Positions 44,631-53,472 of a stretch of DNA of 64,000 nucleotides are shown piece after piece. The first letter of the stretch is position 1. Each line of letters begins with the position of its first letter. Location: NCBI RefSeq assembly GCF_017873565.1, contig NZ_JAGGKH010000019.1, positions 25,657 through 89,656 on the forward strand. Direction: 5' to 3'. The stretch is from Lederbergia galactosidilytica. GTDB lineage: Bacteria; Bacillota; Bacilli; Bacillales; Bacillaceae_C. The position numbers were made by a program, and so were the translations under genes. Under the pieces are notes generated by a model that was given only the letters and a program-made list of their open reading frames with translations, was not told the DNA's origin and searched no databases.

Positions 44631-45068
44631 TTATGATTGTAAATCAGTAAAAGCATTCACCAAATTTTGCGCTATTGTTTCAACATCATTATCTTCAATA
44701 TCTTCCCGAGGAATAAAATGAATCACTTCTTTATCTTTAAAAAGAGCCATAGATGGAGATGATGGTTCATAATCCTTTATATATTCTCGCATTTTGTTTG
44801 TTGCCTCACGATCTTGCCCAGCGAAAACTGTTACAAGATGATCAGGTTTAGTCTCACTTGAAGATACAGCATGAATGGCAGCTGGTCTTGCAAGCCCGGC
44901 TGCACAACCACAAACAGAGTTGATCACAACTAACGTGGTTCCTCGCACCTCTTCCATAAAGTTAACAACATCTTCTTCCGATAATAATTCCTTAAATTTA
45001 GCATTCGTTAATTCTTCCCTCATCGGTTGAACGATTTGTTTCATATATTCTTCATATGCCATCGACAT
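44631..45068 (-). CDS. brxA: Bacilliredoxin (YphP/YqiW family)
   Basis: A 145-residue thioredoxin-like protein that removes bacillithiol from S-bacillithiolated proteins. The N-terminus MSMAYEEYMKQIVQPMREEL is that of YphP (BrxA), and the CGC active site lies in INSVCGCAAGLARPA near residue 53. SPSMALFKDKEVIHFIPR follows. Start ATG 45068 with AGGAGTGA upstream. Its presence implies bacillithiol chemistry in this organism. Choice of BrxA over BrxB rests on the N-terminus and the neighbouring ypgR. Confidence 0.9.
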   Translation of the reverse strand: MSMAYEEYMKQIVQPMREELTNAKFKELLSEEDVVNFMEEVRGTTLVVINSVCGCAAGLARPAAIHAVSSSETKPDHLVTVFAGQDREATNKMREYIKDYEPSSPSMALFKDKEVIHFIPREDIEDNDVETIAQNLVNAFTDLQS

Positions 45069-45167
45069 CTTCAATCACTCCTATTCTTTTACTTGCAACA
45101 AAAACATAATAAAATAGTGATTGAATCAATTTCATAATAGAGATTTTAGCATTCAGATCCGAACAAC

Positions 45168-45294
45168 GTTGATTTCCGCTTCAGGTGGACGCTTTCCGGG
45201 GGGCGTGCGGTGAGCTTCTTCGTCGCTATGTGAGCTGGGGGGATCTCAGTTGTCACTAATCGCCCAGGAGTCGCCACCTTCCGCTCCAATCAAC
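45168..45294. repeat. Interspersed G+C-rich intergenic repeat, copy 2
   Basis: From GTTGATTTCCGCTTCAGG to CCGCTCCAATCAAC. The ends are complementary over GTTGATT and GGAGCGGA-type blocks, so the whole element can fold on itself. It includes GACGCTTTCCGGGGGGCG, GGTGAGC and GGAGTCGCCACC. Opposite orientation to the copy at 2567. Lies between brxA and ypgR. Confidence 0.8.
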
Positions 45295-45410
45295 TAAGTT
45301 AAGGAAATACATCGATTAACAATTCCATCTCCTTTAACAATAATGTTCGTGTATTGATCATTAATTAGCAATTATGAAATTGACTCGATTTACTAATTAT
45401 TGAAAGAAGG

Positions 45411-46535
45411 TCACTTATTTCTAGCTTCGGTCATTTGCTTCCAAATAGAGCCTTTTGCCGCCTGTCCCTCTTCAATGCGCTCTATTGCCATTTTAATTTG
45501 TAACTGAACTTCAAATTCAGGATCATTTTCTGCTTCTTTTAAAGCTGGAAGAACACTTTCGTCCCCCACTTCATAGAGAAACATTGCCGCTCGCCAGCGA
45601 ACAATTCGACTTTTATCGGCTAGTGCCTTACTTGCTTCATGCATCGCTTCTGGAAAGCCTAAGTCTGATAAACAATCACCAGCTGCTCTTCTAACTGGTA
45701 CTGTTTTATCCCGTAATCCTTGATAAAGCAAGGGTAAAACTCGCTGATCTTCAATCATTCCTAAATAGACAACCGCAAGACGACGGATGGAAGGTTTTTC
45801 GTCCTCTAAAGCTTTTTTCAGAACAGGAAGGTCTTCTAATGTAGGATCATCCATTTGTTCTAGGAGCTGAAATCGAATACGCCAATCAGGATTATCTAAC
45901 ATTTGAGGTGTTAGCTTTATTAATGTTCTTTTAGGCAATTCCGTAATCGGACGATGTGCTCGATCAACTAATGATTTTAACCGTTCCTCTGGATAAGTTG
46001 CATTAATTTCTTCTGTGATTTGTTCTCCCAATTGTTCCAGTTCGCCGTAACGAACTCCCATGTCCTTCCATCTTCTTAACATAATATAATTATCGTCTTC
46101 TTTTTGCGCTGCTTGCATGGCTTTTAAAAAGCGATCTGGTAAGCCAAAGCGTTTTTCAGTTTCAGCCGTTACTAATTTTATTTGTAAGGGGATTTCCTTA
46201 AAGGTTTGAATTTGGACGTTTACCTCGCCAAAATGCTCATCCACCTCTTCCAACTGAGTAGATGCCTCTGTACTTTTTTCCCCAAAAGCTGCTCTAACTT
46301 GTGGTAATACTTCTTCCCAACTAAATTTTCCATTCCGTTCCACTGCAAGAAAATCAGCTACATGGTATAGACCCTTAACACCTTCAATTTCTAAAATACT
46401 TTTGATTAAAGGTGGTGCTTCATGGGCATGTTCTTTCTTATAATTATTACTCTTACCAGCAGGCAATTCCTCATCTAAGTTAATTTTCATTGTATTTGGA
46501 CTAGGCGTTGGTTCGATTGATTTAATATTCAACAC
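45411..46535 (-). CDS. ypgR: Conserved virulence factor C-like protein with HEAT repeats
   Basis: A 374-residue cytosolic protein. The N-terminus (about 1-85) resembles the Nfu/NifU N-terminal domain: IEPTPSPNTMKINLDEELP and KSILEIEGVKGLYHVADFLAVER. The C-terminal half (about 210-360) is a chain of HEAT-like repeats with DWRIRFQLLEQMDD, PSIRRLAVVYLG, VPVRRAAGDCLSDLG and RIVRWRAAMFLYEVG. It matches the CvfC/YpgR family, linked to virulence in Staphylococcus and unknown in Bacillus. Start is TTG behind GGGGGAAG. Adjacent to brxA as in B. subtilis. Confidence 0.85.
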   Translation of the reverse strand: MLNIKSIEPTPSPNTMKINLDEELPAGKSNNYKKEHAHEAPPLIKSILEIEGVKGLYHVADFLAVERNGKFSWEEVLPQVRAAFGEKSTEASTQLEEVDEHFGEVNVQIQTFKEIPLQIKLVTAETEKRFGLPDRFLKAMQAAQKEDDNYIMLRRWKDMGVRYGELEQLGEQITEEINATYPEERLKSLVDRAHRPITELPKRTLIKLTPQMLDNPDWRIRFQLLEQMDDPTLEDLPVLKKALEDEKPSIRRLAVVYLGMIEDQRVLPLLYQGLRDKTVPVRRAAGDCLSDLGFPEAMHEASKALADKSRIVRWRAAMFLYEVGDESVLPALKEAENDPEFEVQLQIKMAIERIEEGQAAKGSIWKQMTEARNK

Positions 46536-46787
46536 ACTTCCCCCTTTCGGACTGAGCGTAGTTCAAATAATTGATTCGCAATCATTGTATCATATCAGAT
46601 TCACACTCTCTAATATTCAATCACGTGACTTAAAAACTAATTTAAAAGTGTCAAGAAGGAGATCCGCAATTAGATTAGAGTAATTGATTCACTTCATCAG
46701 ACGAGCAGAAATAATACTCCGCAAGCTTTATGGCCAGCGTCCATATCACAATGTCCGTTCATATCCATTGTTCATTAATATATATGC

Positions 46788-48692
46788 TCATTCAGCAAGA
46801 TCTGATAAATAAGTCCAGCGAGCAATAAGTTCCTCTAACTGCTTATTAGTTTTATCTATTTCGCTAGAAAGCTCCTCAGCTCGTTGATAATTACTTCCTA
46901 CCTCATCTAATTCACTCTGCATTTGTTCTATTAATTCCTCGATTTCCATTATTGTCTCTTCAATGGTTTCCCATTCCATTTTTTCTTTATAAGTCATTTT
47001 CTTCTTTTGATTTTCCCTTTTTATATCCATTTTTGCATGATGCTTTTCCGCTTGCTTTTCGGTCGTTTGCTTCCTTTTCTCTTCTTTATCACGATTCCGA
47101 GAATGTTGTAGGTATTCAGTATATGTGCCTATAAAGGTATCAATTTTTCCATTTCCCTGGAAAATAAGTAATTTGTCCGCTGTTTTATCAAGGAAATAAC
47201 GATCATGGGAAACAGATATAACTACACCAGGAAACTCATCTATGTAGTTTTCAAGTACAGTTAATGTCTCTGTATCGAGGTCATTGGTTGGTTCATCTAA
47301 GAGAAGTACATTTGGTTTTCCCATAAGCAGTTTTAATAAAAATAAACGTCGTCTCTCGCCACCAGATAGTCGGCTTATCCATGTTCCATGCATGTGGGTA
47401 GGAAAAAGAAATCTTTCTAACATTTGGGTTGCAGAAATTACTTCCCCATTTTTAGTCTCAATCGTTTCTCCTTCTTCCCGAATATAAGCAATCATCCGTT
47501 GATCTTCTGAGGGTTGCTCAATCTCTTGGGTATAGTAAGCAATTTTTACTGTTTGGCCAACAATTAACGCACCATTGTCTAGAGTAGTTTGACCGGCCAG
47601 AATATTTAATAATGTTGATTTTCCGCTACCATTTTTTCCAACAATACCAATTCGATCACCACGATTCACTAATAATTGGAAATCGTCTAGAATTATTTTA
47701 TGTGAATATACTTTACTAGCAGCTTTCAATTCAAAGACTTGCTTACCTAACCTACTCCCACCTAATGTGAGGTTGAGCTCTTCACTGCTATTTGTTTTTG
47801 CCATTTCTTGTTCAAGCTTTTCAAACCGTTGAATTCTAGCCTTTTGCTTTGTCGATCTTGCTTTTGCTCCTTGCCTCATCCAAGCAAGCTCTTGTCTATA
47901 TAAATTTTTCTTTTTTCCTGCCTCTTGTGCCTCTTGTTCTTCTCTTAATGCCTTTGCTTCAAGGAAAGAAGCATAATTGCCTTTATAAGAGAACAAACGA
48001 CCATGGTCAATTTCAAATATCCGAGTCGCGACTTGATCTAAAAAATAGCGGTCATGCGTAACGGTCAGAACAGCATTTGGTGAATTATTTAAATATGATT
48101 CTAGCCAAATAATTGATTCATAATCAAGGTGGTTAGTAGGTTCATCTAGTAACAATAAGTCAGGACGTTCTATTAATACTTGCGCCAATGCAACTCGCTT
48201 CTTTTGGCCACCAGATAGTGATGCAATTGATTGTGTCAAATCTTGAATACCTAGTTGCATAAGAATTGTTTTGGCATTCGTATTAGCGATCCAACCATTT
48301 TCTGCATCCATTCTTTTCTGTAGTTCTAATATTTTCTTTTGTAATTGGCTATTCTGAGGATCTTGTTCCAATTGAATAAGTGTATGTTCATAGGCATTCA
48401 TCAATTGAATTTCAGGGGCTTTACTTTGAAATACTTGATCTAATACAGTTAAATCCCCCTTCATCTCGGGGTCCTGCGACAAATAAGCAATTGAGTAGTC
48501 TTTTGGATGGTCAAAAGTACCAGAATCTTGGTCATCAAGCCCTGCGATCAACTTTAATAAACTAGATTTCCCTGTTCCATTAATCCCAATAATGCCAATC
48601 TTTTCTTTTTCCTCAATATGAAAAGTTATATCTTCAAATAAGCGTTTTTCTCCATAAGTCTTTGAAACATTTTCAGCTGAAAAAATATTCAT
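46788..48692 (-). CDS. yfmR: ABC-F family ATPase (YfmR-like)
   Basis: A 634-residue soluble protein with two ABC ATPase domains and no membrane part. Walker A GINGTGKSS and GKNGSGKST; signatures LSGGQKKR and LSGGERRR; Walker B LLLLDEPTNHLD and VLLLDEPTNDLD. A basic linker helix sits between (about 235-300) and a coiled-coil C-terminal extension (about 530-634), the Uup/YfmR layout. ABC-F proteins bind the ribosomal E site and relieve stalls. I start at ATG 48692 (MNIFSAENV); other in-frame starts to 48722 are possible. Antibiotic resistance is not indicated. Confidence 0.85.
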   Translation of the reverse strand: MNIFSAENVSKTYGEKRLFEDITFHIEEKEKIGIIGINGTGKSSLLKLIAGLDDQDSGTFDHPKDYSIAYLSQDPEMKGDLTVLDQVFQSKAPEIQLMNAYEHTLIQLEQDPQNSQLQKKILELQKRMDAENGWIANTNAKTILMQLGIQDLTQSIASLSGGQKKRVALAQVLIERPDLLLLDEPTNHLDYESIIWLESYLNNSPNAVLTVTHDRYFLDQVATRIFEIDHGRLFSYKGNYASFLEAKALREEQEAQEAGKKKNLYRQELAWMRQGAKARSTKQKARIQRFEKLEQEMAKTNSSEELNLTLGGSRLGKQVFELKAASKVYSHKIILDDFQLLVNRGDRIGIVGKNGSGKSTLLNILAGQTTLDNGALIVGQTVKIAYYTQEIEQPSEDQRMIAYIREEGETIETKNGEVISATQMLERFLFPTHMHGTWISRLSGGERRRLFLLKLLMGKPNVLLLDEPTNDLDTETLTVLENYIDEFPGVVISVSHDRYFLDKTADKLLIFQGNGKIDTFIGTYTEYLQHSRNRDKEEKRKQTTEKQAEKHHAKMDIKRENQKKKMTYKEKMEWETIEETIMEIEELIEQMQSELDEVGSNYQRAEELSSEIDKTNKQLEELIARWTYLSDLAE

Positions 48693-48782
48693 CTTCATCA
48701 TCCATTCAGAAATTAGAATCATAAAACGTATTAGAAGCTCTATTTAATGTATTTGTTAAAAGTGTAAGGATTTAATGCTAAT

Positions 48783-48842
48783 ATCGCCACATCCTGTGGC
48801 GGCAACTCCTGAGTAACCGACATTCTGTAGGTCTAAACGAAA
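48783..48842. repeat. Short intergenic repeat upstream of the ABC-F gene
   Basis: CGCCACATCCTGTGGCGGCAAC contains the small hairpin GCCACA/TGTGGC; GAGTAACCGACATTCTGTAGGTC follows. Similar words occur at 12089-12104. Known-looking Bacillus intergenic filler; no coding potential. Confidence 0.5.
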
Positions 48843-48867
48843 AAAGAACCGGTTATATGGGTTCTTT
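48843..48867 (-). terminator. Intrinsic terminator overlapping the mntR stop
   Basis: AAAGAACC/GGTTCTTT with a 9-base loop, the left arm inside the last mntR codons, followed by TTTTTCG on the minus strand. Confidence 0.75.
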
Positions 48868-49293
48868 GTCAATGTTTTGCTCATTCGCTTTTTGGAGAAC
48901 TTTTAAAGCTTCAGCTTGGTCGGGATTCTTTTCGAAAAAATGGACTAAATCTCCGATTCGATCGATTGAATTCCAACTTAGATGGTGCTCAATCCCTTCA
49001 ACATCATGATAGATATTCTCTTCTTTTACACCAATAATGCGCAAAAAGTCCTCAAGCAAATCATGACGTTCAACTAACCGCTTACCAATCTTTTTTCCTT
49101 TAGATGTTAAGATTAACCCTCGGTACTTCTCATATATTAAGTAATTTCCACGATCGAGTTTTTGCACCATCTTTGTCACAGAGGAAGGATGTACTTCCAG
49201 TGCCTCCGCTATATCAGATACTCTTGCGTAACCTTTATTTTCAATCAATAAAAAGATTTGTTCTATATAATCTTCCATACTGGGAGTTGGCAA
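48853..49293 (-). CDS. mntR: Manganese-dependent transcriptional regulator MntR
   Basis: A 146-residue DtxR-family repressor of manganese uptake genes. The winged helix contains [25 protein letters not shown]. All B. subtilis MntR metal ligands are conserved at the same numbers: Asp 8 and Glu 11 in MEDYIEQI, His 77, Glu 99, Glu 102 and His 103 in DVEGIEHH. Start is TTG 49293 with AGGAGGG upstream, giving MPTPSMEDY. Its targets (mntH, mntABC) are not in this window. No operator was found before it. Confidence 0.96.
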   Translation of the reverse strand: MPTPSMEDYIEQIFLLIENKGYARVSDIAEALEVHPSSVTKMVQKLDRGNYLIYEKYRGLILTSKGKKIGKRLVERHDLLEDFLRIIGVKEENIYHDVEGIEHHLSWNSIDRIGDLVHFFEKNPDQAEALKVLQKANEQNIDKEPI

Positions 49294-49540
49294 TAAAAAT
49301 CCCTCCTATCTCCATTCATTCAATAAAAGTGTACTATAATGTGTTCGCATTAACAAGTTAGGATAAACAAATAGCAAATAGAGTATCATTATTGCATATA
49401 TCTTCTTTAGTTCCTTGACTCCACTACTAATTAAGTGTATAGTAAAACTATCATTAATTTAATATGGTTTTATTATATTTTTTTGATGATAATATTTTTT
49501 CAAAGCACAAATGTGCTGAAGTCTAGGAGGAAAAAGGTAC

Positions 49541-49744
49541 ATGCAAAACGGTAAAGTAAAATGGTTTAACAACGAAAAAGGCTACGGTTTTATTGAAGTA
49601 GAAGGCGGAGAAGATATTTTCGTTCATTTCACTGCAATTCAAGGCGAAGGCTTCAAATCATTAGAGGAAGGCGAAGAAGTTTCTTTTGAAATTGTAGAAG
49701 GAAACCGTGGACCTCAAGCAGCTAATGTAGTTAAATTATCATAA
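49541..49744 (+). CDS. Cold-shock protein, CspA family
   Basis: A 67-residue cold-shock domain protein, [20 protein letters not shown] (RNP1) and [10 protein letters not shown] (RNP2), acidic overall. About 65% identical by eye to the csp product at 16608. RBS TAGGAGGAAAAAGG. The AT-rich leader contains the small hairpin AGCACA/TGTGCT (about 49504-49517), and csp leaders are known to be temperature-sensitive. Position beside mntR and the ypeQ-ypeP pair is close to that of B. subtilis cspD. Confidence 0.93.
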   Translation: MQNGKVKWFNNEKGYGFIEVEGGEDIFVHFTAIQGEGFKSLEEGEEVSFEIVEGNRGPQAANVVKLS

Positions 49745-49755
49745 TATATAAATTT

Positions 49756-49784
49756 AAAGGCTGGAGTTTTCTCCAGCCTTTTCT
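49756..49784 (+). terminator. Intrinsic terminator of the csp gene
   Basis: AAAGGCTGGAG/CTCCAGCCTTT with TTTT loop then TTCTTG. Confidence 0.9.
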
Positions 49785-49884
49785 TGTTTCTTAAGAACTT
49801 ACAATTCGGGAACCCCTTTTTTACAACAATAGTTTTTGGCCAACTTTGGCATACACAAATTTAGATAAATCTTTCCTCTTCAAG

Positions 49885-50076
49885 TCAATGTTGTTCTTTA
49901 TTAGTTAGTACTCGACCTATTTCTTGTAATTCTTGACCTACCGTGCAATTTTGTATACAAAATCGATGGGCGTAATTTTTCCCATACGTACGTCTAAAAT
50001 GGCTTTTCAAAAAACAGCCTTTACAATAAGTATCCATAACATCATTTATTTCATTCAAAAGCTCGATATGTTGCAT
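49885..50076 (-). CDS. ypeQ: Small zinc-finger protein (YpeQ-like)
   Basis: A 63-residue protein with CKGCFLKSH near residue 18 and FCIQNCTVGQEL near residue 39, giving a C-x2-C ... C-x3-C zinc site, separated by RRTYGKNYAHRF. This matches the small YpeQ-type zinc-finger proteins next to ypeP in Bacillus. Function unknown; co-expression with the RNase-H-like gene, whose stop is four bases upstream of this start, suggests a nucleic-acid role (inference). RBS AAAGGA lies inside the upstream gene. Confidence 0.75.
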   Translation of the reverse strand: MQHIELLNEINDVMDTYCKGCFLKSHFRRTYGKNYAHRFCIQNCTVGQELQEIGRVLTNKEQH

Positions 50077-50080
50077 TAGA

Positions 50081-50755
50081 TCAATCCTTTAACTTTCCAG
50101 AATCTATTTCGGTATGACTCCGTATATTTTTATGAGCTAACGCTTGCGTCGCTAGCATATCTGCCTCTTTATTTTCTTTTCTTGGAATGACTTCAAACTT
50201 CGCCTTCAATCCTAATTTTTTAATTTTCTCTTCTATTCGATCAAGCCACCTATTCAGTATTTCCTCATAACACGGCCATTCCCCCTCAATCTGTTTGATC
50301 ACTCCCTGTGCATCCCCTTTAAAAAGGACCGGTATATTTTTAAAACCTATTTCCTCTAATATGAGAAGTGAATTAAATAATGCCGCGTACTCTGCCTCAT
50401 TATTACTTACCAATTCCTCTAAAAGGATATTTATTCTATCTCGGTAAGAAGTATTTCCTTTTTTATAATAGATCACAATTCCAATTCCCGCTTTTTTTAA
50501 TTCTCGATTATAACCACCATCAAAGTAAACGACAGGATCGGTCGGCTCTTCTTCTTGCTTTTTTTGTAATTTTGTAAATTGCTTTTGATTCCATTCTCTT
50601 TCCATTTCGTCCATAATAATAATATTGTGAGCTCTTCCCGTCTTCTGTAAATCCATTAATAATGGTTTGATTAGCTTCTGATCAAACCAAGCTGATTCCA
50701 TTGGAATAGCAATTTCTGGAGAGGTTTTATAAATAAATTTTACTTTTACTTTCAT
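50081..50755 (-). CDS. ypeP: RNase H-like (reverse-transcriptase-like) domain protein (YpeP-like)
   Basis: A 224-residue protein. The N-terminal ~70 residues (from MKVKVKFIYKT) are separate from an RNase H fold (about 75-205). Acidic catalytic positions are present: Asp in VVYFDGGYNRELK, Glu in SNNEAEYAAL, Asp in LFKGDAQGVI and Asp in RKENKEADMLATQA. It is of the RVT_3/YpeP kind; such proteins may cleave RNA-DNA hybrids but some are inactive. Start ATG 50755 behind AGGAT. Divergent from a second RNase-H-like gene (ypdQ). Confidence 0.8.
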   Translation of the reverse strand: MKVKVKFIYKTSPEIAIPMESAWFDQKLIKPLLMDLQKTGRAHNIIIMDEMEREWNQKQFTKLQKKQEEEPTDPVVYFDGGYNRELKKAGIGIVIYYKKGNTSYRDRINILLEELVSNNEAEYAALFNSLLILEEIGFKNIPVLFKGDAQGVIKQIEGEWPCYEEILNRWLDRIEEKIKKLGLKAKFEVIPRKENKEADMLATQALAHKNIRSHTEIDSGKLKD

Positions 50756-50902
50756 AAAGACAACATCCTGTTCGCAAATTCTTCCTAAGCTGTTCTTATA
50801 CAATAAGGAAGTAAACATTATTCATTCCCGAACTTTTTAAACTTCCTTTAGTTTAAATCGTTCCCGTTCTTCTCTAAAATTAATCGTAGGAGTGATCGAG
50901 TT

Positions 50903-51292
50903 TTGTTAGAAGTCTATATCGATGGTGCAAGTGCAGGGAATCCTGGTCCCTCTGGAGCCGGAATTTTCATTAAAAATGCTGGTAAAACTGAGTCATATTC
51001 ATTTCCGCTTGGAGTAATGGAAAATCATGAAGCGGAATTTCACGCGTTAATCAAAGCATTAGAAATTTGTAGTAAAACAAATGCTTCGATCGTTTCTATA
51101 AGATCAGATTCTTCTGCGGTTGTTCAAGCTGTAGAAAAACAATTCGTTCGAAATGAGAAGTACCGGTTGCTGTTAGACAAAATCCTCCATATGATAACCG
51201 GATTTGAATTATTTTTTATTAAGTGGATTTCAGCAAAAGAAAATAAACAAGCTGACATTCTTGCAAAAGAAGCCATCCATTTAAATCAATAG
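50903..51292 (+). CDS. ypdQ: RNase HI-like protein (YpdQ)
   Basis: A 129-residue single-domain RNase H fold protein with the DEDD set visible: Asp in EVYIDGASAGNPG, Glu in ENHEAEFHALI, Asp in IRSDSSAVVQ and Asp in ENKQADILAKEA. Short and without the basic handle, as for B. subtilis YpdQ, which is reported to lack strong RNase HI activity. Start TTG 50903 with GGAGTGAT upstream. Convergent with the next gene, with a shared hairpin over both stops. Confidence 0.85.
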   Translation: MLEVYIDGASAGNPGPSGAGIFIKNAGKTESYSFPLGVMENHEAEFHALIKALEICSKTNASIVSIRSDSSAVVQAVEKQFVRNEKYRLLLDKILHMITGFELFFIKWISAKENKQADILAKEAIHLNQ

Positions 51293-51322
51293 CGATCCAA
51301 GATTTAAGTCTCTTGGACCGCT
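51291..51322. terminator. Bidirectional hairpin between ypdQ and its convergent neighbour
   Basis: AGCG.TCCAAGA/TCTTGGA.CGCT with a 7-base loop, spanning both stop codons. Lacks a long T run, so termination strength is uncertain. Confidence 0.55.
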
Positions 51323-51594
51323 AATAATCCTAACTGATTTGCAAGTGCATAAGCTTGTTTTTTGGTTGTAATATTTTGTGCTTGTAATCTTTCCAGAAAA
51401 GATAAATAAAAACTTGGATCAAAACGCTTTTGACATTTAAGTGTTAATTCAATAGAGATTGCAGCTAAATAATCTGATGAACCTGTTGATTGCTTGCCAA
51501 AATAAATAAAAGTTATAATATCTTCACCAAATTTAAAACCTTTTCCCTCTAAACGAAGTAGGTAATTTCCGAGCTGGAACTTTCTCCCAATCAA
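51304..51594 (-). CDS. Small conserved protein of unknown function
   Basis: A 96-residue cytosolic protein, not recognised. It contains QLGNYLLRLEGKGFKFGED, a likely beta hairpin, ISIELTLKCQKRFDPSFYLSFL and a C-terminal helix ITTKKQAYALANQLGLLAV. TTG start at 51594 with AAGGAG ten bases upstream. It lies 28 bases after ypcP on the same strand and is probably co-transcribed. Confidence 0.65.
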   Translation of the reverse strand: MIGRKFQLGNYLLRLEGKGFKFGEDIITFIYFGKQSTGSSDYLAAISIELTLKCQKRFDPSFYLSFLERLQAQNITTKKQAYALANQLGLLAVQET

Positions 51595-51622
51595 TGTTTC
51601 TTACTCCTTTTATATATTCCGA

Positions 51623-52531
51623 TTAAAGCGACAAACTTGTTTGTGTTGTTGTATTATTCAGTTTCAATAATGTATTTCGTACACTTTTTAATTCATACCC
51701 CTCTATAAGAGGCAATATTTTATTTAGATCCAATTGCCATTCAGCTTGATCTAAATAAAAGTCTAATGGTACATTACAATGAATTGTTGCAAGTTTTCTA
51801 GACAGGTGAAGCATTTCCTTATCTTGTTCTAATTTTTTTTGAATTGTTGGAGTAAGTTGATTAAAATTCGCGAATAATCCTTCAATGGTTTCATAATTTC
51901 TTATTAGTTTATAAGCCGTTTTTTCACCTATTCCCTTTACCCCTGGATAACCATCACTCGGATCCCCCATCAATGCCTTGACATCAATTAATTGTTTAGG
52001 TTCTAATTGAAATTCATCGACATAAGCAGCTCTTGTATAATGAAAATAATTCCCAATACCTTTTTGAAGCAATAAAACACTTACCTTATCATCAACAATT
52101 TGCAAGAGATCGCGGTCACCTGTCAACACCGTTAATACTAAATCTTCATCTTGCTTTAATTCTTGACATAGAGTACCTATACAATCATCTGCTTCAAAAC
52201 CCTTTACGCCAATATTTAAGATTCCTAACTCTGTTGTAACGTCTTTTGCAAGGTCAAATTGGGGAGCCATTTCTACTGGCGGTGCTTGCCTATTTGCTTT
52301 ATATCCTTCGTACATTTCATTACGGAAGGTTACACTCCCCATATCCCAACAAATAGCTAAATGTGTTGGCTGCACGTGATCGACCGCTGTTAATAAATGC
52401 TTTAAGTAGCCTTGTACAGCGTTAGTGGGCACACCTTGACTGTTGATCATAAAATTTCTTTGTACTGCCGTAGCAAAGAATGCCCGAAACAGTAACGCCA
52501 TTCCATCCACTACTAATAGATGATATTTCAA
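51623..52531 (-). CDS. ypcP: 5'-3' exonuclease (YpcP)
   Basis: A 302-residue 5' nuclease like the N-terminal domain of DNA polymerase I. Acidic metal-binding sites: LLVVDGMALLFRAFF, KGFEADDCIGTLC, TVLTGDRDLLQIV, and the helix-hairpin-helix MGDPSDGYPGVKGIGEKTA. It removes flaps and RNA primers alongside Pol I and RNase H enzymes. TTG start at 52531 behind AAAAGGGG. In B. subtilis, YpcP shares Okazaki fragment processing with RNase HIII and Pol I. The RNase-H-like genes lie close by. Confidence 0.92.
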   Translation of the reverse strand: MKYHLLVVDGMALLFRAFFATAVQRNFMINSQGVPTNAVQGYLKHLLTAVDHVQPTHLAICWDMGSVTFRNEMYEGYKANRQAPPVEMAPQFDLAKDVTTELGILNIGVKGFEADDCIGTLCQELKQDEDLVLTVLTGDRDLLQIVDDKVSVLLLQKGIGNYFHYTRAAYVDEFQLEPKQLIDVKALMGDPSDGYPGVKGIGEKTAYKLIRNYETIEGLFANFNQLTPTIQKKLEQDKEMLHLSRKLATIHCNVPLDFYLDQAEWQLDLNKILPLIEGYELKSVRNTLLKLNNTTTQTSLSL

Positions 52532-52626
52532 TTGTAGAACCCCTTTTCAGCATAATAAATAATTATTATATCATAAGTTAGAAATTGCGTCTTACGAAGG
52601 TCCATATACAAAAAACTGGTATGGTT

Positions 52627-53460
52627 TTACTTGCTTATTGTAGTTACAGGATTATCCGGATAAGAAACCCAATCTGAATAACTACCTGCATAAAGCTTAA
52701 CTTGTTTAAAGCCACTTTCTATTAAGGTTAAAACATTTGGAGTTGCGGTCACCCCTGATCCACAATAAACAATTACTTCCTTCTCTTTATCAAGAGAGGA
52801 AAATCTTTGTTTTTGCTGTTCTATAGATTTCCACTGCCCATTCTCCAAACCTTCTGACCAATCATAATTTATTGCATTTGGTATATGGCCAGCGACGCGA
52901 TCCATTGGTTCCACAATCCCTAAATATCGTTCTTGTGCACGCGAATCTAACAATATTGCCTTTTGATCTTGGCTTCTCAGTTTTACCTCCTCATAAGAGG
53001 CTAGCATTTCTTCTTTTAAGGAATAGATAAATTTAGTCTTTGCCTTGACTGTTCTCCTGCTAGTTACTGGGTAACCGTTTTTTCTCCAGGATTCGAACCC
53101 TCCATCTAAAATGAAAACTTGTTCATGTCCTAAATATGTTAATAACCACCAACAACGAGCAGCAAAACAGCCATCTGCATCATCATAGATAACAACTGGC
53201 TTTTTATTGCTAATCCCTTTTACTTCCAGTTTCGTAATTAAATTTTGTATATTGGGTAAAGGATGTCTTCCTCCATGTCTTTCCACAGGGCCAGACAAGT
53301 CTTGCTCAAGATCAAAATATACAGCCTCAGGAATATGGCTATTTTGGTAAGCCTTCTCCCCGTATGAGGAATCTTTTAATGAAAAGCGGCAATCGATCAC
53401 ACTCAAAGATTCCGAATTTAGATTATGATATAACCACTGTATGGATTTAATTGTTTTCAA
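52627..53460 (-). CDS. Sulfurtransferase with tandem rhodanese domains
   Basis: A 277-residue thiosulfate/3-mercaptopyruvate sulfurtransferase. The inactive first rhodanese domain (about 1-130) has VIDCRFSLKDSSYGEKAY and HIPEAVYFDLEQDLSGP; the second (about 150-277) has LLDSRAQERYLG and the catalytic Cys in VYCGSGVTATPNVL. A CGSGVTA loop favours mercaptopyruvate-type enzymes of the SseA class. Start TTG 53460 with GGGAGGG upstream. Twelve bases downstream of dynA, so probably co-transcribed. Confidence 0.9.
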   Translation of the reverse strand: MKTIKSIQWLYHNLNSESLSVIDCRFSLKDSSYGEKAYQNSHIPEAVYFDLEQDLSGPVERHGGRHPLPNIQNLITKLEVKGISNKKPVVIYDDADGCFAARCWWLLTYLGHEQVFILDGGFESWRKNGYPVTSRRTVKAKTKFIYSLKEEMLASYEEVKLRSQDQKAILLDSRAQERYLGIVEPMDRVAGHIPNAINYDWSEGLENGQWKSIEQQKQRFSSLDKEKEVIVYCGSGVTATPNVLTLIESGFKQVKLYAGSYSDWVSYPDNPVTTISK

Positions 53461-53472
53461 TTTATTCCCTCC

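Noticed and set aside
46788..48692. Antibiotic-resistance ABC-F protein
   Set aside because: The C-terminal coiled coil and Walker/signature context fit housekeeping YfmR/Uup; no long antibiotic-resistance-type linker and no resistance leader peptide upstream were found.
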